DNA of 39,700 bases from an uncultured Erysipelotrichaceae bacterium (GCA_902794835.1 CADBIO010000005.1:1-39700); one strand, 5' to 3'. Counted from the first letter of the stretch, positions 1 through 8,632 are shown. A program made the numbers and translations. The notes: a model not told the origin generated them from the letters alone.

Positions 1-654
1 TTCTTGGCAAAAACGGTATTTGCTATCACCTTGTCCCTGGGATTTATGATTTCTCAGATTTTAGGCGGCATCTCTTATCCATTCACCCCAAGAAATCTCT
101 ACGTCTGGGAAATTGTCACCATCGGCGGAGCGGGCTTTTTCCTTGCTTTGCAGCGAACCAACGATCGAATTAAAGATTCCTTCATGCATAACGTTTTACG
201 GAAAGCCTTGCCTGGTGGCTTTGTGCAAATTCTGGCAGTTGTGATTGCTTATTGTGCTTACAAGATCTCACCAGATTTTATGAGTTTGGAACAAGCCAAG
301 GTGGTTTCCATCTTCTGTTTTACGGGCCTTAGTTTCTGTTTGCTAGGTCGCGTATGTTGGAAATTCGACACATACCGTGGCATCGTTTTTGGACTTTTGC
401 TGGCAAGCGGCGTCGCCCTTTTTATCTTGGATTATTTTTATGGAACGACGTTGGTCCGTCTTCTTCTCACAAAAGAGGCGGATGGAAGCGCGATTGGTAT
501 ATTCGATCTAGATTATCACTGCATGACATGGCAACACTGGCTTATGGTCGGATTGATGTTAATGAATTTGATTGGCTTATATTTCGTTATCGATTTTTTG
601 GGGAGAAAACTCACCATTAAGGAAAATGGAAAGGAGAATCACGATGAAAATTAA
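1..654 (+). CDS. Cation-transporting P-type ATPase, C-terminal membrane part (5' truncated by window edge)
   Basis: The reading frame is open to the first base, so this is the 3' end of a longer gene. A TTG at base 4 lies inside the frame and is not a credible start. The ~217 visible residues carry about six hydrophobic helices. Near residue 28 is the stretch YPFTPRN followed by a TIGGAGFFLAL helix and then VLRKALPGG, an order I recognise from the last transmembrane segments of bacterial P-type cation ATPases of the CtpE/YfgQ kind. The phosphorylation motif (DKTGT) and nucleotide domain would lie upstream, outside the window, so the transported ion cannot be read. The last 11 bases overlap the start of psuG, which suggests a shared transcript. 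The tail after the last helix is short, charged and cytoplasmic. Confidence 0.75.
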   Translation, partial: FLAKTVFAITLSLGFMISQILGGISYPFTPRNLYVWEIVTIGGAGFFLALQRTNDRIKDSFMHNVLRKALPGGFVQILAVVIAYCAYKISPDFMSLEQAKVVSIFCFTGLSFCLLGRVCWKFDTYRGIVFGLLLASGVALFILDYFYGTTLVRLLLTKEADGSAIGIFDLDYHCMTWQHWLMVGLMLMNLIGLYFVIDFLGRKLTIKENGKENHDEN

Positions 655-1561
655 TCCAGAAGTAAAGAAAGCGTTAGAGGAAGGCAGACCCGTTGTCGCC
701 TTAGAGAGCACCATCATCTCGCATGGTATGCCTTATCCTAGAAATGTTCAAACGGCATTGAGCGTGGAAAAAACGGTTCGCGACAATGGTGCGGTTCCTG
801 CCACGATGGGGATCATCGATGGGGAGCCAATCATTGGCATGACTCCGGCAATGATTGAAGAATTTGGGAAAAGAAAAGGCATCGCCAAGGTTTCCAAACG
901 CGATTTGCCGATTGTCATCGCCGAAAAGAAATGGGGCGCAACGACAGTGAGCGCGACCATCTTGATGGCTAAGGCCGCTGGCATTGAAGTCTTTGTCACG
1001 GGTGGCATTGGGGGAGTGCATCGCGGTGCTGAAGCCACGATGGACGTGTCACGCGATCTTTATGAGATTGGCGAAAATCCAATTACTGTGGTTTGCGCTG
1101 GATGCAAAGCGATCTTAGATATCGACAAAACCCTCGAAGTCTTAGAAACTCAAGGGGTCACGGTCATGTCTTACCAAGAAAAAGGATTTGCCAATTTTTA
1201 TTGCCGAGATTCCGGAAAACCGGTGGATGTGGTTTTTAACAGTCCCAAAGAGGCGGCTGAAATTATCAAAGCGAGACGTGATTTTGGCTTATCTGGCGGA
1301 ATCTTGATCTCCAATCCTGTTCCTGAAAAATACGCTTTATCGCATGAATACATCGACCACATCATAGATGCGGCCGTCAAAGAATGTGATGACAAAGGGA
1401 TCAAAGGAAAGGACATCACCCCATTTTTGTTGGCCAGAATCGCTGAAGTCACCGGCGGCAAGAGTTTAGATACCAACATTGCCTTGGTTTTGAACAACGC
1501 CAAACTCGGCGCCCAAATCGCGGTGGAATATGCCGCGTTGAAGAAGGAGAGCAAATTATGA
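644..1561 (+). CDS. psuG: Pseudouridine-5'-phosphate glycosidase
   Basis: 305 aa, close to the ~310 aa usual for PsuG/YeiN (IndA) proteins. The enzyme reversibly splits pseudouridine 5'-phosphate into uracil and ribose 5-phosphate in the cytoplasm. Family blocks are easy to see: VALESTIISHGMPYP at the N-terminus (Glu21 matches the conserved catalytic acid), WGATTVSAT, VFVTGGIGGVHRG, and SLDTNIALVLNNA near the end with its conserved Asn. I place the start at 644 because AAGGAG lies at 631-636 and the protein then begins MKINPEV, as expected; the frame is open further upstream, but that would bury the family N-terminus. The partner kinase PsuK, often adjacent, is not next door. The gene overlaps the P-type ATPase by 11 bases and the next gene by ATGA. 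Confidence 0.95.
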   Translation: MKINPEVKKALEEGRPVVALESTIISHGMPYPRNVQTALSVEKTVRDNGAVPATMGIIDGEPIIGMTPAMIEEFGKRKGIAKVSKRDLPIVIAEKKWGATTVSATILMAKAAGIEVFVTGGIGGVHRGAEATMDVSRDLYEIGENPITVVCAGCKAILDIDKTLEVLETQGVTVMSYQEKGFANFYCRDSGKPVDVVFNSPKEAAEIIKARRDFGLSGGILISNPVPEKYALSHEYIDHIIDAAVKECDDKGIKGKDITPFLLARIAEVTGGKSLDTNIALVLNNAKLGAQIAVEYAALKKESKL

Positions 1562-2115
1562 CCACTGAAGCGCGGTTTAAACTAGCTCTCAGAGAGATGA
1601 TGCTAACTAAGCCCTTAAGCGACATTAATGTCACTACTCTCTGTGAGAAGCTCAATTGCCATAGACAAACTTTCTATTACCATTATCAAGACATCTACGA
1701 CCTTCTGGCTTCGATCTTTTTAAATGAGGAAGTGCCTGGATTATCGAAAGCCGGAGATATCGAAGAAACTTTGAAATGCCTTCTTGAATATGCGATTAAG
1801 AATTTTGGTTTTCTCCGTTCTTCCTACCTTTCTGCCGGCTCTGATTTGGTCAATGACTTCTTTTATAACAAGATCATTACCAAGATGGTTGCCATGTATT
1901 CTCCTCATTCAGGGACTGGAATCACAAAAGCCAATTACCGTAACGTGGCAAGAAGGTTTGCGAACAACGTGTCTCAAGAGTTTGGATTTTTATTCAAATC
2001 GCAGGATATGACTGCCACGAAATTGGATCGTGCTTTAAGACGCTATATCAGTGCAGCCGTGACTGTTTTGTACCCATCTTTCCTCGTCTTGGCAAAAGAG
2101 GAGAAAAAGAGATGA
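1558..2115 (+). CDS. TetR/AcrR-family transcriptional regulator
   Basis: 185 aa, a normal TetR size. Residues ~5-50 form the TetR DNA-binding domain: an initial helix (RFKLALREMMLTKPLSDINVT), then a helix-turn-helix ending in the typical recognition stretch NCHRQTFYYHYQD. The rest is a helical ligand/dimer domain without a recognisable ligand signature; the overall look is nearest to DhaS-like TetR proteins. It starts inside the psuG stop (ATGA) and its own stop overlaps the dehydrogenase start in the same way, so all three are co-translated. It probably controls its own operon or the alcohol dehydrogenase; no operator could be picked out within the window. Confidence 0.9.
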   Translation: MTTEARFKLALREMMLTKPLSDINVTTLCEKLNCHRQTFYYHYQDIYDLLASIFLNEEVPGLSKAGDIEETLKCLLEYAIKNFGFLRSSYLSAGSDLVNDFFYNKIITKMVAMYSPHSGTGITKANYRNVARRFANNVSQEFGFLFKSQDMTATKLDRALRRYISAAVTVLYPSFLVLAKEEKKR

Positions 2116-3287
2116 TTGATTTTGATATGACCCTCCCCACCCGTCTTATTTTTGGGCGGAAAAAGGAGGAGTTGGTAGGGAAAATCATCAAAGAATATGG
2201 CTATCAAAAGATTCTTTTCGTTTATGGAGGAGGATCGATTAAATCCAACGGACTTTATGAGACGGTGGTTGCCAAATTAAAAGAAGAAGGCATCGAATTT
2301 ATTGAGTTGGGTGGTGTCACATCGAATCCAGATGTTTCTTTCGTGACGAAAGGATTGGAATTAATCCGTAAAGAGCCGGTTGACTTTATTCTTGCCGTAG
2401 GAGGAGGGTCTGTCATCGACGTGTCTAAATCCATCGCGGATAATTTTTATTATGATGGCGATCCCTTGGATTTTAACAAGCAGAAAGCCAAACCTGTTAA
2501 AGCGTTGCCGTTGGGATGCATTCTGACTTTGGCGTCGGCAGGTTCAGAAACGTCTTCCTCGTGCGTGATTTCAGACTACCAAAACCATTTCAAGGGAGGA
2601 TATAATTCCGAGACTCATCGTTGCCTTTTTGCCATCGAAGATCCAGAACTCACTTATTCAGCCCCCAAATATCAGGTTGGCGCGGGGATTATCGATATGA
2701 TGATGCATTCCATGGAGCGATATTTTTCCCAATCAGACGACAATCAACTTTGTGATGATTTTGCTTTGTCTCTTTGCAGGAATGTCGTTGTGGCGGCAAG
2801 GAAACTTCTCACAGATCCTTTTGATTATGACGCTAGAGCCCAAATCATGCTTGCCTCTTCCTTGGCGCATAATGATTTGACGCATATCGGGAAATATAGA
2901 GACGCATGGTACATTCACCCATTAGAACACGCTGTCTCTGCCTATGATCCGAAAGTGACCCATGGGGCTGGGATTGGTGTACTTTATTTAGGTTGGGCAA
3001 AGTTCATTTGCCATCTGGATTATCCTAAATTTGCCCGCTTTGCGCGCGTCGTCTTTGATGTTCATGAACAAAACGACGAAAAAGCGGCTATAATAGGCAT
3101 TACCGAGATGCGAAAGTTCTACCTTTCTCTTGGGATGCCAACAACATTAAAAGAGCTTGGCATTAAAGAATCAGACATTCCTTCTATTGTCAAACTAGCA
3201 AGTGGTAATGGTACACGTGTGATTGGTCATTACCCCCAACCACTAGAGGCAAAAGACATCGAATCTGTTTATCGTCTTTGCCTGTAA
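2112..3287 (+). CDS. Iron-containing alcohol dehydrogenase (butanol dehydrogenase/YqhD-like)
   Basis: 391 aa, the normal length for group III metal-dependent alcohol dehydrogenases. The N-terminal dinucleotide domain has FVYGGGSIK and AVGGGSVIDVSKSIA (GGGS at 97-100). The C-terminal helical domain supplies the metal ligands: Asp195 and His199 in IIDMMMHSMERYF, His273 in HPLEHAVSAY and His284 in KVTHGAGIG. These proteins reduce aldehydes to alcohols with NAD(P)H in the cytoplasm. The sequence is closest in style to the BdhA/YqhD branch rather than propanediol or glycerol dehydrogenases. The exact substrate is unknown. Co-translation with the TetR gene suggests an inducible aldehyde detoxification or fermentation role. 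Confidence 0.93.
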   Translation: MIDFDMTLPTRLIFGRKKEELVGKIIKEYGYQKILFVYGGGSIKSNGLYETVVAKLKEEGIEFIELGGVTSNPDVSFVTKGLELIRKEPVDFILAVGGGSVIDVSKSIADNFYYDGDPLDFNKQKAKPVKALPLGCILTLASAGSETSSSCVISDYQNHFKGGYNSETHRCLFAIEDPELTYSAPKYQVGAGIIDMMMHSMERYFSQSDDNQLCDDFALSLCRNVVVAARKLLTDPFDYDARAQIMLASSLAHNDLTHIGKYRDAWYIHPLEHAVSAYDPKVTHGAGIGVLYLGWAKFICHLDYPKFARFARVVFDVHEQNDEKAAIIGITEMRKFYLSLGMPTTLKELGIKESDIPSIVKLASGNGTRVIGHYPQPLEAKDIESVYRLCL

Positions 3288-3310
3288 TTGATTCATAGGA
3301 GGCTTATTTT

Positions 3311-4519
3311 ATGAAGAAAAACGATGCAATGGGGTGGATTGTATACATCCTGATGCTTGGCGTTGCTGCCGGAGTGGGGTTCGGCATGCTTAGACCTGCG
3401 CTTACGTCTGAATATGCAAGCGCTTTGCCAATCAATGGCATTCTTTTGGTCGTCCTTGCCGTTTTTGGGGCAATCATTTTGGCTGCCATTCTTTTGGAAT
3501 TAGGACATATCATCGGCGCTAAAGTGGGACGTTATGAAATTACCAAAGTCAACATCCTCGGCTTTCAATTCAAAAAAGCCAAAGACAAGAAGTTCCATTT
3601 TGGTTTTGCCTTCTCCTTCGATGGCATCACCGGGGAAACGGCAATGACTCCAAAAGACGTCAAAACCTCAAATCCTCGTCCTTCCATCTATTTCCCTTTG
3701 ATTTTCCTCTTGCTTGAAGCCGCTGCATGCGTGGCGTTGATCTCATTGGGAATGGCTAAACGTGGCGATCAAGGGGCGTGGCATACCGCCTATGTGGTCG
3801 GTTTGGTTGTTTTGGTGATTGTCGGGTTAATCAATCTCTATAATATTTTCCCAGCCGCCTTGGACAGCAAAAATGATGGATACTTAATGACCATCCTTAA
3901 TAGCAAAACCAATGTCGAAGCTTATAACAATCTCCTTGTTGCCCAAGAAAAGATGCTTCTTGGGGAACCAGCACCTGACGTTCCTGTTTATCAAGAAGTC
4001 ACGGATTTCACCAATTCTCTGAACCAAGTTAGCATTTACAAAGCCTTAGCGGAAAAAGATTATGTCAAGGCACTGGAAATAAACGAATTGACGATTCGCT
4101 GCAAAGATAAGGTTTCTGGCCGCGTCTATAACACCGCGATGGCTCAGAAATTATCGATTAAATTGCTCAAAGAGGATTTGGAAACCACGAAACAGTTCTA
4201 CATCGATTTGCCTTTGGAAGTGAAAAAATTCATCGCAGATTTAACTACTGCTCCCTCTGTCAGGGCTTATTTGTTGATTTCTGGCCTAATTGATGAATCT
4301 GAAGGGGAAACCAAAGCGGCATTAAGTCGGGTAGACAAAGCCATCAAAGGATCTGGGGAAGATAAAAAGGCGGTAGAAGAAAGCCTCATCAAAGAATCGC
4401 TAGCCAAGGTTATTGCCGCTCACCCGGATTGGGATTTCAGCGACTATTCGATTGGCGATAAACCGGTTCAAGAAACAAATGAAGAAGCCCCAAACGAAGA
4501 GAGCGAATCATCGAAATAA
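3311..4519 (+). CDS. M50-like (site-2 protease fold) membrane protein with degenerate zinc motif
   Basis: 402 aa, preceded by AGGAGG at 3298-3303. The first ~190 residues hold about four hydrophobic helices (roughly 8-27, 42-65, 127-147, 160-182). The second helix ends in L62-E63-L64-G65-H66, exactly where M50 proteases have HELGH, and the later NIFPAALDSKNDG (178-190) corresponds to the conserved N-x-x-P...DG segment carrying the third metal ligand. The first His is replaced by Leu, so zinc binding and proteolysis are doubtful. Residues ~200-402 form a soluble, helical, charged domain with an acidic tail (EEAPNEESESSK) that may be tetratricopeptide-like. I infer a non-catalytic relative acting as a membrane chaperone or adaptor; the function is not known. 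Confidence 0.7.
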   Translation: MKKNDAMGWIVYILMLGVAAGVGFGMLRPALTSEYASALPINGILLVVLAVFGAIILAAILLELGHIIGAKVGRYEITKVNILGFQFKKAKDKKFHFGFAFSFDGITGETAMTPKDVKTSNPRPSIYFPLIFLLLEAAACVALISLGMAKRGDQGAWHTAYVVGLVVLVIVGLINLYNIFPAALDSKNDGYLMTILNSKTNVEAYNNLLVAQEKMLLGEPAPDVPVYQEVTDFTNSLNQVSIYKALAEKDYVKALEINELTIRCKDKVSGRVYNTAMAQKLSIKLLKEDLETTKQFYIDLPLEVKKFIADLTTAPSVRAYLLISGLIDESEGETKAALSRVDKAIKGSGEDKKAVEESLIKESLAKVIAAHPDWDFSDYSIGDKPVQETNEEAPNEESESSK

Positions 4520-4531
4520 ATCATTTAACCG

Positions 4532-4563
4532 AGGCCTTCCTTTAGCGGGAGGCCTTTTCTTTG
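4532..4563 (+). terminator. Rho-independent terminator after the M50-like gene
   Basis: A nine-pair stem (AGGCCTTCC with GGGAGGCCT, one G-T pair) has a six-base loop and is followed by TTTTCTTT. It lies 12 bases after the stop codon. Confidence 0.9.
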
Positions 4564-4920
4564 TCTTCCAAAACCCTGCCTTTAGTGAATAAACGTTCAG
4601 AAGAGACTATGTTTGTGGGAGGGTTGAAGTAGGGAGAATTGCCGCCCACATGATGTTTTCTTTCAAAAAAAGCATGAAGATTAACGAACTCGCTTGAAGT
4701 CAAAACATAACGAATATCAAAATAAAAAAGCTTCTAAAAAATTTAGATATATTGACTAAAATAAACTAAATGTTAATTGACTAAAAAATGAGGTACATTT
4801 TTCCTTTGTTTTTCGCTGGATTCGAATCATCCAAAATTGGAATTCATTAGATGAACTAAGATTTGTTTATCTAAAAATACAAAAAATAGAATTGTAAAGA
4901 TTTTAAGAATCTAAATAGAA
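4564..4920. other. AT-rich intergenic stretch with no supported gene
   Basis: About 360 bases between two terminators, visibly richer in A/T than its neighbours from 4690 on. I find no open frame with a ribosome-binding site. The decamer ATTGACTAAA occurs at 4751-4760 and 4776-4785, and again beyond the next gene at 5852-5861. It may be decayed DNA, for instance where a toxin partner of the neighbouring antitoxin-like gene once stood, but no coding trace is recognisable. Confidence 0.5.
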
Positions 4921-4921
4921 A

Positions 4922-4970
4922 TAAAAAAGCTCCGTTATATAAAGGGGAAAAGGTGCCTTTAACGGAGCTT
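4922..4970 (-). terminator. Terminator of the AbiEi-like gene
   Basis: An 11-base perfect inverted repeat, AAGCTCCGTTA at 4927-4937 and its complement at 4960-4970. On the minus strand it is followed by a run of T. It sits 18 bases after the stop codon of the minus-strand gene. Confidence 0.88.
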
Positions 4971-4987
4971 AACAGCCTGGTTTATCT

Positions 4988-5602
4988 TTAATGTTTCCAA
5001 AGCGATCTGTAAAGATCACTGGACAATAATTTGGAAGCGGTTTTCGCAGGGAAGTGTTCCGCCATGTCCATGACGTCATTTGCCGACAAATGTTCTCTTC
5101 TTGCGTAGTTAGCGAGGATAGAATAATTCTTTTTAATTTCCGATAGAGGAGTCATAGCGATATAGCTTAAGAAAGCGTTTGTCGTCATGTTATAACGGTC
5201 GATTTTGTAATAGGGCTTTCTCAAAGTGAACCTCTTTTCAAACATATAAACGTTCTTTTTGCCAGAGGTGGCACGGTTCGTCATGATCTCAATTTTGTCG
5301 TCAAGGGAAATCTTTTTACCTTTGAGTGCGTTGATGAAATTGTCCCCTGTGTAAAAACCATAGATATCGTTCCCTTTTTGGATGTATCTCAATTCAATGG
5401 CTTTTAAAGCGCTGGGAGAATCTTTGCCTGGGATGTAATAAACCCCATAGGAATAACGCGCTAGATCTCCCGATTTGGTTAGTCTAAGGAGTTCTTCTTT
5501 AACGGCTGCATCGGTCATGTTTTTGTCATGAATATCAGACAGGAAGAACAGTTCTGAAGGCTCAAATTTTTTTGTGATAGTTAAGAATAATTTACTTTGC
5601 AC
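4988..5602 (-). CDS. AbiEi-like antitoxin / winged-helix regulator (DUF6088-type), orphan
   Basis: 204 aa with a GTG start. Residues ~10-60 look like the winged-helix domain of AbiEi-type antitoxins: FEPSELFFLSDI, then a helix with LLRLTKSGDLARYSYGVYYIPG, the usual layout of a beta-wing ending in G-(I/V)-Y-Y-x-P. The middle (YGFYTGDNFINAL...) matches the next conserved block of DUF6088/AbiEi proteins. In type IV systems the antitoxin represses its own promoter and neutralises AbiEii, a nucleotidyltransferase toxin. No AbiEii gene lies on either side here, so it is solitary; it may be a remnant, act on a distant toxin, or be a plain regulator. The start is supported by a promoter whose -10 lies six bases upstream. 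It has its own terminator and is monocistronic. Confidence 0.7.
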   Translation of the reverse strand: MQSKLFLTITKKFEPSELFFLSDIHDKNMTDAAVKEELLRLTKSGDLARYSYGVYYIPGKDSPSALKAIELRYIQKGNDIYGFYTGDNFINALKGKKISLDDKIEIMTNRATSGKKNVYMFEKRFTLRKPYYKIDRYNMTTNAFLSYIAMTPLSEIKKNYSILANYARREHLSANDVMDMAEHFPAKTASKLLSSDLYRSLWKH

Positions 5603-5608
5603 AATCGA

Positions 5609-5637
5609 ATTATATCACAACCAGAAAAAAAGGTAAA
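5609..5637 (-). promoter_or_regulatory. SigA-type promoter of the AbiEi-like gene, predicted leaderless start
   Basis: On the minus strand TTTACC (5632-5637) is followed after 17 bases by a perfect TATAAT (5609-5614). Only six bases separate TATAAT from the GTG start, so transcription would begin at or next to the start codon. There is no Shine-Dalgarno sequence. Confidence 0.7.
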
Positions 5638-5859
5638 AAGATAACTTAAAAAGTCTTAAATAAAAGATGCCATCGAAAGAATATTTTTTAAATTAGGAAC
5701 AATTTTTGAAAGAAAACGTAATAATCTCGCTAGATTTGCTCTTTTCTATCAATAAGGATAAAAAACTTTGCGGCTGGTCTCTCTTATGACGAAACAGGGG
5801 TTCTTATTTTTGTTTTAAATATGATGAAGGTTTCACCTCTAGTAAAAACAAATTGACTA
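5638..5859. other. Intergenic region without a recognised gene
   Basis: Part of the 304-base gap between the AbiEi-like gene and tldE. It is AT-rich, with no frame that has a start and ribosome-binding site. Apart from the promoter and terminator at its two ends and the ATTGACTAAA copy at 5852, I see nothing in it. Confidence 0.5.
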
Positions 5860-5888
5860 AAGAAAAAGCCCGTGAAAATCCACGGGCT
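5860..5888 (-). terminator. Terminator of tldD-tldE
   Basis: Perfect eight-base stem AGCCCGTG / CACGGGCT around a six-base loop. On the minus strand it is followed by TTTTTCTTT, 18 bases after the tldE stop. Confidence 0.93.
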
Positions 5889-5906
5889 GAGAGGTCAATC
5901 ATTGAG

Positions 5907-7229
5907 TTAATTTTTTCCGCCGATAGACATCTCTTTAATTAAGGCATCGGAGCAGGATACTCCAATCTGCAATCTGAATCGGTCGTCAAAGCCTTTGACG
6001 TTACGTAACATCTTTAGAACGTTGCCGGCCAGAGTTATGAGATCTAATGGTTCGGCAATTTTGCCATCCCGAATCATATAGCCTTGAGCTTGGCAGCTGA
6101 AATCCCCGGAATTAACATTCATACCAGTCCCTAAGCCTGCAACCTCAGTAATATAGACACCCTCTTTGATGTCTTTAATTAGACTCTCTAGAGGCAATTT
6201 TGAGGGCTTTACAATTATGTTTGTAGTGCCGATTCCAATCTTGCCTGCTCCATAGGACCCGTTTGCGGTTGTTTCGCGTCCTGCCTTCTTGGCTGTTTCG
6301 CGATTATAGAAGTGAGTCAACAAGATGCCATGGTTGACTACTCTCTTATTGCTTCTAGCGACTCCTTCTGCATCGTAATAAGTGTAGAGAGGTCCTTTCA
6401 GCAATGGCTTTTCGTCAATCGTAACTTTGTTTGACGCAACCCTTTTGCCTTCGAGACCGGTGAGGAAACTTGATTTTCTTTGAACCTCATCTGCGCTATT
6501 GGCGGCCAAGAAGTATGACAAAAGGCTGCCAAAAACATCGCGATCAAGTAGGGTTGGATATTTGCCTGCTGGACATTGAACTCCGCCAAATTGTTTGATT
6601 GCGCGCTCGCAAATACCATTTACGAAAGCTTTCTTATCGATTGCTTTGATGTCGGTACCAAATTCATAGTCGCCCGCAGTCTTTACTTCGTCTCCCCGTT
6701 TGGCAACGACTCCGGCACTAATAAAGAAATAATTATCCTTGGCCTTGAGTTTCAAGCCATAAGAGTTGTAAAGTGCCCCGGTGGAAGAAGATTCGCTATA
6801 CGAAACTCCTTGGACATCAGAAATCTCATCGCTATAAGCAAACAAACCGTTTTCAATTTCTTTGATCAAGTCGATTTTTTCCGTGATTGGCGTTTCGGCT
6901 AACTCTTTAGCAAAGAAACTCTTCTTTTTATATTTTGGAGAACCAGGGAAAATGTCAACGCTATCGGTTTTTTCCGATTTTGATGCGTTGTTGATGATTC
7001 CTTGAATGAGGAAATCGAAGGAAGAGTTGTCGATCTTTTGGGTGTTGCAGATTCCAACCTTGCCTTGGTAGACCCCGGTGGCTACTAACGATTGATCGTT
7101 TTCGATGCTATAGGAGTCGATTTCATGGTGAAACAAAGAAATTGAGGTTGAAGTGGATGAACTGACGCGCAATTGACAAGAAGTAATCCCTGCCGCAGCT
7201 GCTTTTTCAAAGAATTTTTTGATGTTCAT
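5907..7229 (-). CDS. pmbA: TldE/PmbA subunit of the TldD-TldE metalloprotease
   Basis: 440 aa, normal PmbA length. It forms the non-catalytic half of the cytoplasmic TldD/TldE heterodimer, which in E. coli trims the leader of the peptide antibiotic microcin B17 and degrades unfolded CcdA. The N-terminal part has the expected family start (helix KKFFEKAAAAGITSCQLRVSSS, then the strand with the EIDSYSIEND block). The C-terminal half carries YYDAEGVA, VVNHGILLTHFYNRETA, and GTTNIIVKP through VAGLGTGMNVNSGDFSCQAQGYMIRDG, all typical. It lacks the HExxxH motif, as TldE proteins do. Its ATG overlaps the tldD stop as ATGA, so the two chains are made together. No peptide precursor gene is visible nearby; the substrate is unknown. 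Confidence 0.95.
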   Translation of the reverse strand: MNIKKFFEKAAAAGITSCQLRVSSSTSTSISLFHHEIDSYSIENDQSLVATGVYQGKVGICNTQKIDNSSFDFLIQGIINNASKSEKTDSVDIFPGSPKYKKKSFFAKELAETPITEKIDLIKEIENGLFAYSDEISDVQGVSYSESSSTGALYNSYGLKLKAKDNYFFISAGVVAKRGDEVKTAGDYEFGTDIKAIDKKAFVNGICERAIKQFGGVQCPAGKYPTLLDRDVFGSLLSYFLAANSADEVQRKSSFLTGLEGKRVASNKVTIDEKPLLKGPLYTYYDAEGVARSNKRVVNHGILLTHFYNRETAKKAGRETTANGSYGAGKIGIGTTNIIVKPSKLPLESLIKDIKEGVYITEVAGLGTGMNVNSGDFSCQAQGYMIRDGKIAEPLDLITLAGNVLKMLRNVKGFDDRFRLQIGVSCSDALIKEMSIGGKN

Positions 7230-8632
7230 TCTAATTTTCCTCCTCTTCCGCCGACCGTAAGGTTTTGAATTCGGATGGTTGGCTGACCGACATTGACTGG
7301 GATTAAGCCAGATGCTGCCCCGCAGTTTCCCTGGCCTAGAGCCACATCGTTGCCCACGCGGTCGATATTCATCAACACTTCCTTGCCAGAACCGATTAAG
7401 GTGCAGCCTTTGACCATTTCGCAGATTTTCCCGTCGCGGATGATATAAGCCTCGCTGGCAGAGAAATTGAAGTTCCCGGTTGTAGGTTCTACTGAACCCC
7501 CTCCGAAGTTGGCAACATAAATGCCAAGTTTCGTATCTTTGATGATATCAGCAGGATCATCTTTACCTTTTTCGATATAAGTGTTTGACATACGAGATGT
7601 CGGCTCATATTTGAAATTTTGTCTTCTAGAAGTTCCGTTAGCGGGCAAGCCCAATCGCCTCCCATTTAACTTATCGATCATGAAATTTGTGCATACGCCA
7701 TTCTTAATTAGCTGATTTTTCTGGGTTTTATGACCTTCGGAATCAATATTATTCGAGCCCCATTCATTAGGAATAGTCCCATCGTCATAAGCGGATACAA
7801 TAGGGCTAGCGATTTGTTTACCCAAGGAATCAGAGAAAACGGACAAGTGTTTGGAGGTTGCTGAAGCTTCTAAGGAATGACCACAGGCCTCATGGAAGAC
7901 CACGCCGCCCCAACCATTGGTGATGACTACCGTGAATTTTCCTTGAGGACATTCTTTCGCACTCAACATTTGAATGGCAATTTCGCCAACATGTCTGGCT
8001 TCTTTTCTCCAATCAAGAACATTGGTAAACCATTCCCAACTGGCGCATCTGCCAGGACCGGAAAAAGCACTTTGAATATTGTCGCCATCTTTGGCAATCG
8101 CCGAAATCGCAAGTCTTCCCCGTTCTTCAGAACTCTTATAGTGATGAGCTGTGTCTCCTTCAGCGTTCCAAATTTCAATCTTCTTGTAGTTATCGACGAA
8201 AGCAACACCACAACGGACGATTCTTTCATCCACGCCCCTCGTAATTTCATCCACGCCCTTGATGTATTTGATTTTTTCGTCGATCGGAACATCGGTTAAA
8301 TGATCATGCATTTTATTGATGATTTTCACCCGTTCGTTTTTTACATCTTTTACCGTGATGATTCTTTTGGTAGAAAAACGATGGCCCAACTGATCTGCCA
8401 ACGTTATTAACGATTTACGAGTTAGGTCGGATGTATATCCATAAACGGAATTGGTTCCTTGTAAGATACGAATTCCACAGCCATAAGAAAGATTACGGCT
8501 AACACGTTCCACTTTTCCGTTTTCTAGACCGACACTTTCCGAAACGTCTTCTTCCAAATAAATTTCGGCATAGTCGCCACCAGTGGCTAATGCAGTATTC
8601 AAAACATCAATGGCTAATTTCTTTGAAATCAT
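7226..8632 (-). CDS. tldD: TldD catalytic subunit of the TldD-TldE metalloprotease
   Basis: 468 aa. The zinc motif HEACGH (HExxxH, residues 247-252) lies in VVFHEACGHSLEA, with the family's GTSRRQNFKYEPTSRMSNTYIEKG and FGGGSVEPTTGNFNFSASEAYIIRDG blocks after it and a conserved end (GQPTIRIQNLTVGGRGG). The enzyme works with TldE on partly folded or modified peptides. The frame is open for another 23 codons upstream to 8701. I choose 8632 because AGGGGG lies five bases before that ATG and the protein then starts MISKKLAIDVLNTAL, as TldD proteins do. It is the first gene of a two-gene operon ending at the hairpin near 5875. Confidence 0.95.
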   Translation of the reverse strand: MISKKLAIDVLNTALATGGDYAEIYLEEDVSESVGLENGKVERVSRNLSYGCGIRILQGTNSVYGYTSDLTRKSLITLADQLGHRFSTKRIITVKDVKNERVKIINKMHDHLTDVPIDEKIKYIKGVDEITRGVDERIVRCGVAFVDNYKKIEIWNAEGDTAHHYKSSEERGRLAISAIAKDGDNIQSAFSGPGRCASWEWFTNVLDWRKEARHVGEIAIQMLSAKECPQGKFTVVITNGWGGVVFHEACGHSLEASATSKHLSVFSDSLGKQIASPIVSAYDDGTIPNEWGSNNIDSEGHKTQKNQLIKNGVCTNFMIDKLNGRRLGLPANGTSRRQNFKYEPTSRMSNTYIEKGKDDPADIIKDTKLGIYVANFGGGSVEPTTGNFNFSASEAYIIRDGKICEMVKGCTLIGSGKEVLMNIDRVGNDVALGQGNCGAASGLIPVNVGQPTIRIQNLTVGGRGGKLE

